Shown piece by piece: positions 43,161-50,678 of a stretch of 58,933 nucleotides of DNA (position 1 is its first letter; each line of letters opens with the position of its first letter). Below the pieces are notes generated by a model. That model saw nothing but the letters and a program-made list of their open reading frames with translations, made no database searches and was not told the DNA's origin. Source of the stretch: Scatosoma sp045533485 (GTDB lineage Bacteria > Bacillota > Clostridia > Christensenellales > Borkfalkiaceae); NCBI GenBank assembly GCA_045533485.1, contig JAZSHX010000030.1, forward strand, positions 1 to 58,933. Direction: 5' to 3'. A program made the position numbers and the translations under genes.

Positions 43161-43246
43161 GCAAGCCATCGCTTGCATTTCACGCCGACATCGTCGGCAT
43201 TTCACGGCGCAAGCCATTTCACGAAAAACGCAGTTTTTCATTTCTC
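43161..43246. repeat. Ladder of small hairpins separated by ATTTCAC
   Basis: Four units in a row: gcaagc-catc-gcttgc, gccgac-atc-gtcggc, an unpaired ggcgcaagcc, and gaaaaac-gca-gtttttc. Each is followed by the same heptamer atttcac (last copy atttctc), at a spacing of about 17-24 bases. The stem sequences differ while the spacer is constant. Confidence 0.7.
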
Positions 43247-43278
43247 TCCACAACTCACAACTCTCTCCCCCGAACGAC

Positions 43279-43309
43279 AAAAAAAACGGAACACCGTTCA
43301 GGCATTCCG
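43279..43309 (-). terminator. Terminator of the M13 peptidase gene
   Basis: Arms cggaa (43287-43291) / ttccg (43305-43309) with inner pairing, followed by T8 on the minus strand, 33 bases after the stop. Confidence 0.75.
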
Positions 43310-43341
43310 CTTTCTCTGCTTTATTCGTTTTTCAACCGTTC

Positions 43342-45240
43342 TTACCAAATCACGATACGCTTTTCAGGCGCAATATACATCGCGTCCGTATCCTTCACGT
43401 CGAACGTTGCGTACCACTCCTTAAAGTTTCTCGGCGTAATGTTCGCGCGCAAAATGCAAGGTCCGTGCACGTCCACCGAAAGGAGCAATTTGCTGTATTC
43501 GGGCTTCGCCTTTTGGCACCACACTCTTGCCCAGTTATGGAAATATTCTTCATAGGACGCGCCGTCCGTTCTGGACATAATATCCAAGGTTACCGACATA
43601 CCGCCGTTATCCGCCATATTTTCACTGACGATAAACGCGCCGTTCACTTTCCCCCAAGGCAATTCGATGCCGTCGAACTGTTCAATCATTTGGTTGACTT
43701 TTTCTTCAAATCTCTTGAAATCGTCTGCCGTCCACCAGTCGTTGATATTGCCGTTTTCGTCGCATTTTGCGCCGTTGCTGTCAAACGCGTGCGAAATTTC
43801 GTGCCCGATAACCGCGCCGATACCGCCAAGGTTTTCGCTTCTCGTTTGCTTCAACGAATAGAACGGGGGCTGCAAGATTGCCGCAGGGAACGTAATATCG
43901 TTCACGAACGGGTCGTAGCAAGCGTTTACCATATGCCCGGGCATCGCCCAGTTTTCAGGTTCGGTGGGCTTATTCAGCTTGCTCAGCGCGTCTTCTTCTC
44001 TAATTGCTTTCAAAGAAAGCACGATATCGAAAAGCGACGCTTCCGTATCGAACACAAGCTTTTCGTAAATCGCTCTCACCTTATCGGGATAGCCCATCTT
44101 CACGCCCATCGTCGACAGCTTCAAAATGGCTTTTTGCTTGGTTTCTTCGCCAAGAATATCGTTGGTTTGGATGCGTTCCTTGTACATATCCACGATTTGA
44201 TACACGATTTCCGTTATATCCTTCTTCGCTTCTTCACCGAAATATTTTTCCCCGTAATAAATACCTACGGGTTCGGAATACATACCCGACGCAAGGTTAT
44301 ACGCAAATTTATCCACCGCTTGCATTTTCGCAACGCCGGTGATCGCACGGGTGTACATACCGCCCATATCGCGCAATTCTTCGGAAAGAAGCGCGCACGA
44401 TTTCAAAAGCCCCGTCACGTACGCCCAGTGCTTGTAAAGCTCTACGTTTTCCGCGTTGAACACTTTTGCAAACGCATCGAAAAATCTCGGTTCGGTCACT
44501 ACGATGGTCGCAGGCACGTGCCCGAACAAATCCTGCAAAATCCCGTCGAAATCCAGCGTAGAAAGCATTTTCGCCACCTGCGCTTGTTCCATGGGGTTGT
44601 ACATTTCCACGTATTTCGACCACTCTTCTCTCGTTTTCACAAGTCCGCCAAGCACTTCGTCGAACGCAAGCGTATCGTTTACGTATTTTTCCTGTTCTTC
44701 CGCCGTAAGGTCGGTTTTCGCCATTACCATCTTGGCAACGTTCGTCCAAATGCCCAAAATTTGCGCCTTTTGCGCCGCCATTTCGGGTTTATAATAAGAC
44801 GCGTCGGGAAGAATAACGCTTGCGCCTTGAATATACACAAGGCGTTGCTTGGTGTTTTTCATATCCGTTTCCACGCCGATATTGATGGGCGTAGGAATCC
44901 CCTTCAACGACAGCGTTTTGTACAAACGGCTAAAATCGTCCGCCGTCTTGATTTCATTGAGAATAGCCAAATTTTTCAGCGCAGGCGTAATGCCGTGCTT
45001 TGCCTTTCTTTCGGTGTCTTTCGCGATAGCGTACAATTCGCAAGCTCTTTGCAAATATTCGTTGGGATAATTTTTGTTTTCCGCCATCGTTTCAAATTCG
45101 TTCATCATAATTTTTTCCACGCTGTCGGAAAGCTGCGCAAAACCGCCTGCAACCGGCTTATCGTCGGGAATAACAAGCTTTTCCAAAGCTTCTTGGTTGA
45201 CGTATGTATAAAGGTCGTCTTGAATTCTAATGTTTTCCAT
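43342..45240 (-). CDS. pepO: M13 family zinc metallopeptidase (PepO/neprilysin-like)
   Basis: 632 residues without signal peptide or membrane anchor, as in the cytoplasmic bacterial PepO enzymes, which cut oligopeptides. The zinc site is VIGHEISHAFD (~479-489), with the third ligand Glu in ENMADNGG (~543) and the substrate-binding VNACYDP upstream (~452). NITPRNFKEWYATFDVKDTD and the terminal VIW are typical family endings. AGGAG precedes ATG 45240; promoter at 45293-45320, terminator at 43279-43309, so it is transcribed alone. The gene symbol is by family resemblance. Confidence 0.93.
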   Translation of the reverse strand: MENIRIQDDLYTYVNQEALEKLVIPDDKPVAGGFAQLSDSVEKIMMNEFETMAENKNYPNEYLQRACELYAIAKDTERKAKHGITPALKNLAILNEIKTADDFSRLYKTLSLKGIPTPINIGVETDMKNTKQRLVYIQGASVILPDASYYKPEMAAQKAQILGIWTNVAKMVMAKTDLTAEEQEKYVNDTLAFDEVLGGLVKTREEWSKYVEMYNPMEQAQVAKMLSTLDFDGILQDLFGHVPATIVVTEPRFFDAFAKVFNAENVELYKHWAYVTGLLKSCALLSEELRDMGGMYTRAITGVAKMQAVDKFAYNLASGMYSEPVGIYYGEKYFGEEAKKDITEIVYQIVDMYKERIQTNDILGEETKQKAILKLSTMGVKMGYPDKVRAIYEKLVFDTEASLFDIVLSLKAIREEDALSKLNKPTEPENWAMPGHMVNACYDPFVNDITFPAAILQPPFYSLKQTRSENLGGIGAVIGHEISHAFDSNGAKCDENGNINDWWTADDFKRFEEKVNQMIEQFDGIELPWGKVNGAFIVSENMADNGGMSVTLDIMSRTDGASYEEYFHNWARVWCQKAKPEYSKLLLSVDVHGPCILRANITPRNFKEWYATFDVKDTDAMYIAPEKRIVIW

Positions 45241-45292
45241 AAGTATCTCCTGTTTGTTTTGCTACACATTTTATAAATGGTAGTTACTATTT

Positions 45293-45320
45293 ATTATAAC
45301 ACAATTTTCACAAAAAGCAA
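45293..45320 (-). promoter_or_regulatory. Promoter of the M13 peptidase gene
   Basis: Minus strand: TTGCTT (45315-45320), 16-base spacer ending in TGTGT, TATAAT (45293-45298), 53 bases before the start codon. Confidence 0.7.
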
Positions 45321-45465
45321 CACTATTACCAAAAAAAATTGAAAAATGTCGATAAATCCCCGCAAGCACGCTTGTTTCTTCTTAAAATTTGGCTATGTTT
45401 ACATATTCCTTCTTGCGTTTTTACGCATATTCCAACGCCCTGATTAACGGTAAGCGTCCCACAAC

Positions 45466-45532
45466 TCCCTTCGTCCGCACCACGCAAAAACGCACCCCAA
45501 AGGGGTGCGCCTGCGTGGTGCGGACGAAGGGA
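45466..45532. repeat. Perfect 21-bp inverted repeat copying the tRNA-Leu 3' end
   Basis: 45466-45486 is the exact reverse complement of 45512-45532, which contains the 3' acceptor strand, the encoded CCA and part of the T stem of tRNA-Leu. The 25 bases between the arms hold the terminator hairpin. Confidence 0.9.
45486..45509 (-). terminator. Intrinsic terminator of the S51 / tRNA-Leu unit
   Basis: Stem cgcacccc (45491-45498) / ggggtgcg (45502-45509), loop aaa, T5 on the minus strand. Confidence 0.9.
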
Positions 45533-45600
45533 CTTGAACCCACACGGTGTTACCCACAGGAACCTGAAACCTGCGCGTCTGCCAATTTCGCCACGTCCGC
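45516..45600 (-). tRNA. tRNA-Leu, anticodon CAG, CCA encoded
   Basis: 85 bases. The acceptor strands GCGGACG and CGTCCGC pair, the D arm reads TGGCGAAATTGGCAGACGC, and the anticodon loop TTCAGGT gives CAG (codon CUG). A variable arm of tRNA-Leu length, a T arm GGGTTCAAGTCCC, discriminator A and encoded CCA follow. It lies 13 bases after the S51 peptidase gene in the same direction, so it may be cut from that transcript; I see no separate promoter in the gap. In contrast to tRNA-Ser here, CCA is encoded. Confidence 0.93.
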
Positions 45601-45613
45601 TTATAAACGAAGA

Positions 45614-46318
45614 TTACACGTTCGCAATCTTCGTTTTTTGCAATTTTCCGTCTTTCGTTTCCAACAGCCATGCGTTTCCGCCGCTTGTTAAGCTCCCGAC
45701 CACTTCGCCGTCGTCAATCACAAGCGCCGCGTCGTTCTCAATTCCGAAAGCACGTGGATAATTATAGCACACAATTTCATCAAAGTCAAGCATTCTTTCG
45801 TTATAATGCGGAGAAATTACGCCGTTTATCCATTTTAATCCGTTAAACATCGCATATTTTTCGCCGTTATCGCCAAGTGCCGCCGACGAATCCGTGTAAA
45901 TGTCGCTAAACCAACAAATCGCGCCTGCGGAAAGTCCTGCGATAATCACGCCGCGTTCATACGCGTCCTGCAAAAGCGGCAACAGCCCGATTTTTTTCCA
46001 GTGCTCCATCATAAACACCGTATCGCCGCCGCCCACGTAAATAACGTCCGCCTTTTCAAATTTGGCTTTCATTTTCTCCAAATCGACTTCCTTAAACACC
46101 GTCAAGGCAACGTCTGTTTTGATGTTAAACACCCCCGTATATACCTTGTGAAAGGTATTATAATAGGGCATAAAATCGTGGCTTGCCGTAGGAATAAACA
46201 GCGCGTTTGCCCTGCGTTCCCCTGCGCGCGCCTTTGCAAGCGTAGCAATATATTCGTCGATGGCAAGCGTCGTTCTTTCACGCAGCTCCCCACCGCCGAT
46301 TGCAATAATTTTCTTCAT
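45614..46318 (-). CDS. Peptidase S51 family protein (dipeptidase E / cyanophycinase-like)
   Basis: 234 residues, cytoplasmic. The family has a class I amidotransferase-like fold with a Ser-His pair; dipeptidase E removes N-terminal Asp from dipeptides. Visible are IAIGGGE at the N-terminus, YVGGGDTVFMM (~95-105), the nucleophile elbow GLSAGAICW (Ser ~131) and the His in VISPHYNERM (~170). Its length matches the short bacterial members. GGTAGG is the only site before ATG 46318, so translation may be modest. It lies 40 bases after upp. Confidence 0.85.
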   Translation of the reverse strand: MKKIIAIGGGELRERTTLAIDEYIATLAKARAGERRANALFIPTASHDFMPYYNTFHKVYTGVFNIKTDVALTVFKEVDLEKMKAKFEKADVIYVGGGDTVFMMEHWKKIGLLPLLQDAYERGVIIAGLSAGAICWFSDIYTDSSAALGDNGEKYAMFNGLKWINGVISPHYNERMLDFDEIVCYNYPRAFGIENDAALVIDDGEVVGSLTSGGNAWLLETKDGKLQKTKIANV

Positions 46319-46358
46319 TTTAACCTACCCATGTACGCGTTGAACGCATTTTTTGCCG

Positions 46359-47009
46359 TTATTTCGTGCCGAAAAGTCTATCCCCTGCGTCGCCAAGCCC
46401 GGGCAGGATATAACAATTTTCATTAAGCTCTCTATCCACCGCCGCAACGTACACGTCGATATCGGGGTGATCGTCCATCACGCGTTGCACACCTTCGGGC
46501 GCGCTTACAATGCAGCAAAGCTTAATGTTTTTTACACCGCGTTTTTTAATCATAGTGATTGCGTCGGAAGCACTGCCGCCCGTGGCAAGCATAGGGTCTA
46601 CGACAAGCAACAATCTTTGTTCCGCGTCCGCAGGCAATTTACAATAATATTCCACGGGTTCGTGCGTGTCGTGGTCGCGATACAAACCGATATGCCCCAC
46701 CTTTGCGTTGGGGATAAGCTTTTGCACACCCGACACCATACCCAGCCCTGCGCGCAAAATCGGCACGATACCTACCGCTTTACCCGAAACCATTTGGCAT
46801 TTCGCCACTTCCAGCGGCGTTTGCACGTCTACCGTTTCTAAAGGCAAATCCTTGGTCGCTTCGTACGTTTCCAGCATAGCGATTTCTTCCGCAAGCTCAA
46901 CAAACTGCTTAGTCGTCGTGTTCACGTCGCGCAAAATGGCAAGCTTGTGTTCGATAAGCGGATGCTTTACGTGGTGAAATTTGGGATTATTCCAAAAAGT
47001 AAATTGCAT
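46359..47009 (-). CDS. upp: Uracil phosphoribosyltransferase
   Basis: 216 residues. Salvages uracil to UMP using PRPP in the cytoplasm. Family landmarks are KHPLIEHKLAILRD at the N-terminus, PILRAGLGMV, the PRPP loop VVDPMLATGGSASDAI (~134-149), and the uracil-binding YILPGLGDAGDRLFGTK at the end. AAAGGAG precedes ATG 47009 by seven bases. The order tsaC, phosphatase, rpiB, upp follows the well-known Bacillota arrangement (B. subtilis ywlC-ywlE-rpiB-...-upp), here without glyA. Confidence 0.97.
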   Translation of the reverse strand: MQFTFWNNPKFHHVKHPLIEHKLAILRDVNTTTKQFVELAEEIAMLETYEATKDLPLETVDVQTPLEVAKCQMVSGKAVGIVPILRAGLGMVSGVQKLIPNAKVGHIGLYRDHDTHEPVEYYCKLPADAEQRLLLVVDPMLATGGSASDAITMIKKRGVKNIKLCCIVSAPEGVQRVMDDHPDIDVYVAAVDRELNENCYILPGLGDAGDRLFGTK

Positions 47010-47041
47010 AGCTTTGCTCCTTTCGTGTTTATTTACAGCAT

Positions 47042-47494
47042 TTATTTGCAGTATTTTTCTTCGATTGCTTTAATTTTCGCAACGCGTCTGTCGTGACGTT
47101 CGCCGCCTTCGTATTCCGTGGTCAAGAACAAGTTGACCATTTCTTCCATCAAACCGACACCCACCACTTTTTCGCCAAACGCCAACATATTTGCGTCGTT
47201 ATGCAAACGCGTATATTTCGCGCAATAGGTGTCGTGACAGTGCGCACAACGAATACCTGGTACCTTGTTAGCCACGATGGACACGCCGATACCCGAAGAG
47301 CATACGACGATACCGCGGTCGCACGCGCCGCTTGCAACCGCTTCCGCCGCTTGCACGGCAAAATCGGGATAATCGCAGGAATCAAAAGTGTTCGTGCCGA
47401 AATCTTGTACTTCGTGACCGCATTTTTGCAAATATGCAATCAATGCTTTTTTCAAATTGAGCCCGCCGTGATCGCAGGCAACGGAAATTTTCAT
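47042..47494 (-). CDS. rpiB: Ribose-5-phosphate isomerase B
   Basis: 150 residues, the normal RpiB/LacAB length. Interconverts ribose 5-phosphate and ribulose 5-phosphate. Visible are VACDHGGLNLKKAL (~5-18), the catalytic Cys in DRGIVVCSSGIGVS (~59-72), and NKVPGIRCAHCHD with a catalytic-site His. AAGGAG precedes ATG 47494. The neighbour gap to the phosphatase is 34 bases. A role for allose or another sugar phosphate cannot be excluded, but the syntenic position favours the ribose enzyme. Confidence 0.95.
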   Translation of the reverse strand: MKISVACDHGGLNLKKALIAYLQKCGHEVQDFGTNTFDSCDYPDFAVQAAEAVASGACDRGIVVCSSGIGVSIVANKVPGIRCAHCHDTYCAKYTRLHNDANMLAFGEKVVGVGLMEEMVNLFLTTEYEGGERHDRRVAKIKAIEEKYCK

Positions 47495-47528
47495 AAAACT
47501 GTCTCCTTAAAAATTCCTTATTTTTAGA

Positions 47529-48098
47529 TTAAAATAAACTTATTTGTTGTGGTTTTTCTTGACTTTTTTGTTTCGTATTTCTTGGTTTCGTTACGTATTC
47601 GTGACGGATATTTTCAGGCAGGATTTTGTCAATCAACGCGTCCATGCCCATATCCAACAGCCCAAAAACGTATTCGTAGCAATCTAATCCCTGCCCGTAC
47701 GGATCTATCACCTGATACCCAGCGATTTCCGAAAAGGAATACACGTTGTTTTCAATGTCCTTTTCCCCTGCTTTGCGCAGAGCTTCCCAACGCATATCCG
47801 CCACGATATCCCGTTGTTGATCGGTCATACAAACGACGGCAAGCGACTCTTTTAACAGCTTTTCATCTAGCTGTTTTGACGAAAACTTAACAGCGCGAAT
47901 CCCTTTATTTCTAAGGGTTTGCGCGGTTTTTTCGTTCATAGGTGAACCAACCGATGCGCGAAGGCCGGCGGAGCAAACCTTTGCTCCCGTCAATTTGAGC
48001 GCCTTTAATTTCTTTTTTAAGAGCATTTCCGCCATGGGAGAACGGCACGTGTTACCCGTGCATACGAATACGATTTTCGTTCTTTTTTTCGTTTTCAT
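47529..48098 (-). CDS. Low-molecular-weight protein-tyrosine/arginine phosphatase (YwlE-like)
   Basis: 189 residues. The P-loop CTGNTCRS (C-x5-R, ~13-20) and the general-acid loop DPYGQGLDCYE (~133) define the family; the Thr in the P-loop is, as I recall, the residue linked to phosphoarginine preference in YwlE. The last ~25 residues (EYVTKPRNTKQKSQEKPQQI) are a basic extension beyond the usual core of ~150. GGGGCAGG lies before ATG 48098. Position between tsaC and rpiB matches B. subtilis ywlE. Activity on arginine or tyrosine phosphate is not decided by the sequence. Confidence 0.9.
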   Translation of the reverse strand: MKTKKRTKIVFVCTGNTCRSPMAEMLLKKKLKALKLTGAKVCSAGLRASVGSPMNEKTAQTLRNKGIRAVKFSSKQLDEKLLKESLAVVCMTDQQRDIVADMRWEALRKAGEKDIENNVYSFSEIAGYQVIDPYGQGLDCYEYVFGLLDMGMDALIDKILPENIRHEYVTKPRNTKQKSQEKPQQISLF

Positions 48099-48127
48099 TG
48101 CGTACCTGCCCCTTTCTTTTGTGTTTT

Positions 48128-49144
48128 TTAGTGTATATCCTGCGAAGTGCAGGCCTTTCTAAGCCTATTCAAAACGCCTGCAAAAGCGCCGTCCGTTTGC
48201 GCCGGTTCAACGGCAATCAAGACGTCGCAAACGCGTTCCGCCTGCCGAAGCAAATCGTACAGGCGCATTGCCATTTCCGCCTGATTTTTCCCCAGGTTGA
48301 GCACATTAGCGCCCACTTTTTCAAATTTTAAAATTTGACTTTCTTCGCAAAGTACCGCAACGCCTTTATTTTCAAGGGATTGCGCTACATAAGCCGAAAT
48401 TGCGTTTTCCACGTTTTTTGCATCAAAAAGCAACGTTTTACAACGAGGCGCATAATGCTTGTACAGCATACCCGGACTTTTCACCTTATCGCCTTTTTTG
48501 GGCGTAGCGTCGGCGACCTTACAATCGCCCACCACCGACGCAATCATTTCTTTGGTGATTAAGCCGGGGCGCAAAATGACGGGCACTTCGCCGCACACGT
48601 CGCATACCGTACTTTCAATACCGCCCGTGCAAGCGCCGCCGTCTAAAATGAGCGGAATTTTTCCCGCAAAATCGTCGTAAACGTGCTGTGCGGACGTAGG
48701 GCTTACGTGCCGCGACAAATTTGCGCTGGGTGCAACGATGGGAATTTCCACCGCGCGCAAAAAAGCTTGCGCGCCTTCGTGAGAAGGTATGCGCACCGCA
48801 AGCGTATCCAAACCGCAGGAAACGTATTTGCTTACCTTATTTTTCGACGGATAGACAAGCGTCAAAGGGCCCGGGCAAAACGCTTCGCGCAGTTTTTTTG
48901 CATACGGGGGATCGTAATCGACGATTTTCGACAAATCGTAATCCTTATACACGTGCGCGATCAGCGGATTGTTATTCGGTCTGCCTTTCACTTGAAATAT
49001 TTTTTGCACGGCGGTATCGTCAAACGCGTTGCCGCCCAAGCCGTAGACGGTTTCCGTGGGGATTGCCACTACGCCGCCGCCGTCGATAATTTTTTTCGCT
49101 TCCGCCACCGATTGCTCGGTGACGGGCATAATTTTCGTTTGCAT
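48128..49144 (-). CDS. tsaC: Threonylcarbamoyl-AMP synthase, long form with Sua5 domain
   Basis: 338 residues. Makes threonylcarbamoyl-AMP from threonine, bicarbonate and ATP for t6A37 in ANN-decoding tRNAs. The YrdC-like core is seen in GGVVAIPTETVYGLGGNAFD, KVKGRPNNNPLIAHV-like FQVKGRPNNNPLIAHVY, and PSANLS; the linker and C-terminal Sua5 domain begin after KSPGMLYKHYAPRC (~210). ATG 49144 overlaps the end of dnaB by a few bases' spacing (stop at 49152) and lacks a clear ribosome site, so it is probably translated by coupling to dnaB. ATG 49129 is an alternative start. Confidence 0.94.
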   Translation of the reverse strand: MQTKIMPVTEQSVAEAKKIIDGGGVVAIPTETVYGLGGNAFDDTAVQKIFQVKGRPNNNPLIAHVYKDYDLSKIVDYDPPYAKKLREAFCPGPLTLVYPSKNKVSKYVSCGLDTLAVRIPSHEGAQAFLRAVEIPIVAPSANLSRHVSPTSAQHVYDDFAGKIPLILDGGACTGGIESTVCDVCGEVPVILRPGLITKEMIASVVGDCKVADATPKKGDKVKSPGMLYKHYAPRCKTLLFDAKNVENAISAYVAQSLENKGVAVLCEESQILKFEKVGANVLNLGKNQAEMAMRLYDLLRQAERVCDVLIAVEPAQTDGAFAGVLNRLRKACTSQDIH

Positions 49145-49151
49145 AATTTTC

Positions 49152-50651
49152 TTATTCAAAAGGCAATTCGTCGTCGGCGGCTTTGAGCTCCCCTTTGCGC
49201 ATAGGCGGTTCGGGGGGATAATAGTCGTCTTCGGGCGCTTCGTATTCTACGTCGTCGTCATCGACGGGCGTATGCATATACGTAGGCGGTTCGTCTTCAC
49301 GGTTTTGTTCGTCTACGTCGACAAACTTGGTGCATTCGCCGATAAATTTCAAGGACACGCGCCCCTGTTCACCGTTTCTGTGCTTTGCCAAGATAAGTTC
49401 CGCCGCGCCTTTGACCACTTGACCGCTTTCAATTTCTTCCTTGGAGGCAATCGCTTCGGGACGGGAAATGAACATAACGATATCGGCGTCTTGTTCGATT
49501 GCCCCCGATTCACGAAGGTCGCTAAGCTGCGGTTCTTTCGATTGAATACGGCGAAGCTGGGAAAGCGCGATTACGGGCACGGACAATTCCTTTGCCATAA
49601 TCTTCAAATCACGGGTAATCGACGCGATTTCCTGTTGACGGTTTTCACTGCCCGCCACCACGGACGAACCGCTGGACATAAGCTGGATATAGTCGATCAT
49701 AACCAAATCGACGCCGCCTGCCGTCGTTTTCAAACGGCGGCATTTAGACAAAATTTCCGCAGGCGTTACGCGCGAAGAATCGTCGACGAAAATTTTACTC
49801 TTTTTCAGCTTATCGCTGGCAAGCATAAGCTTTTTCCATTCCTTTTGAGAAAGTCTGCCCGAAAGCGCGTTTGCCATACTTACGTTGGCATACGAACAAA
49901 GCAATCTTTGAATAATTTGCTTTCTGGGCATTTCCAGCGAAAATACCGCGCACGTTTTGTTGTTTTTGAGTGCGGCGTTTTCCACAAGGTTCATTGCAAG
50001 CGACGTTTTACCCATACCGGGACGCGCGGCAAGCACGATTAAATCGCCGCCGTGTAAGCCGTTGGTCATTTTGTCCAAACGCTTATAGCCCGTGGGAATA
50101 CCGCGAAGTGCGTTGGGGTCAGCCTGCAACGCTTGGAATTCATCCAAAACTTCCGTGATGATATCGCCGTCCGTCATACCCAAAAGCGCGGAGCGTTCCG
50201 TTTGCTTGGAAATGTCGTACACCGTTTTTTCCGCATACGCAAGCGCCGCGTTACCGTCGGGCGCTTCCATCGACGTTTCGATGATTTTCCGCGCCGCGCG
50301 GATAAGCTTTCGGTTGGTGCTGTCACGGATAACGATTTCATAATACGATTTATAGTTTGCCGCGCTTGGCGTAAGCCCCGTTAAATCGGTCAGGTAGACG
50401 ATACCGCCTGCCTTTTCCAAAGCGCCTTCGCCGTCTAATTCGTCCGCAACCGTAACCAAATCAATGGGTTTACGGCTGTCGAACACTTTTTTCATTGCGC
50501 GCAAAATAAATTTATGCGATTCTTGATAAAAATCGTCTTCCGTGAGCTTTTCTACAAGCTCCGAAGCGATGTCGCTGTCAATCAACAGACACCCCAAAAG
50601 CGCCATTTCCGCATCGCGGTTATAGGGCATGGTGTTTACGTTTGTTGCCAT
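49152..50651 (-). CDS. dnaB: Replicative DNA helicase DnaB
   Basis: 499 residues. Hexameric helicase that unwinds DNA ahead of the replisome. The N-terminal domain starts with PYNRDAEMALLGCLLID; the RecA-like domain has Walker A ARPGMGKTS (~208-216), Walker B-like VDLVMIDYIQLM, and the DnaB-typical SQLRR and RESGAIEQDADIVMF. The C-terminal ~65 residues form an unusually acidic tail (DDDDVEYEAPEDDYYPPEPP), which may be an interaction segment. No intein. AGAGG precedes ATG 50651. It is upstream of tsaC and 27 bases after pepF, same strand. Confidence 0.97.
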   Translation of the reverse strand: MATNVNTMPYNRDAEMALLGCLLIDSDIASELVEKLTEDDFYQESHKFILRAMKKVFDSRKPIDLVTVADELDGEGALEKAGGIVYLTDLTGLTPSAANYKSYYEIVIRDSTNRKLIRAARKIIETSMEAPDGNAALAYAEKTVYDISKQTERSALLGMTDGDIITEVLDEFQALQADPNALRGIPTGYKRLDKMTNGLHGGDLIVLAARPGMGKTSLAMNLVENAALKNNKTCAVFSLEMPRKQIIQRLLCSYANVSMANALSGRLSQKEWKKLMLASDKLKKSKIFVDDSSRVTPAEILSKCRRLKTTAGGVDLVMIDYIQLMSSGSSVVAGSENRQQEIASITRDLKIMAKELSVPVIALSQLRRIQSKEPQLSDLRESGAIEQDADIVMFISRPEAIASKEEIESGQVVKGAAELILAKHRNGEQGRVSLKFIGECTKFVDVDEQNREDEPPTYMHTPVDDDDVEYEAPEDDYYPPEPPMRKGELKAADDELPFE

Positions 50652-50678
50652 ATTGTTTTCCTCTGTTTTTTGTTATTT

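Noticed and set aside
43161..43246. CRISPR-like array
   Set aside because: The constant part is only seven bases, the variable parts are themselves palindromes, and there are no cas genes.
43051..45276. A 741-residue plus-strand frame opposite the M13 peptidase
   Set aside because: The minus-strand gene has a full catalytic motif set, promoter and terminator. The other frame is rich in Arg/His/Phe, as expected from reverse reading.
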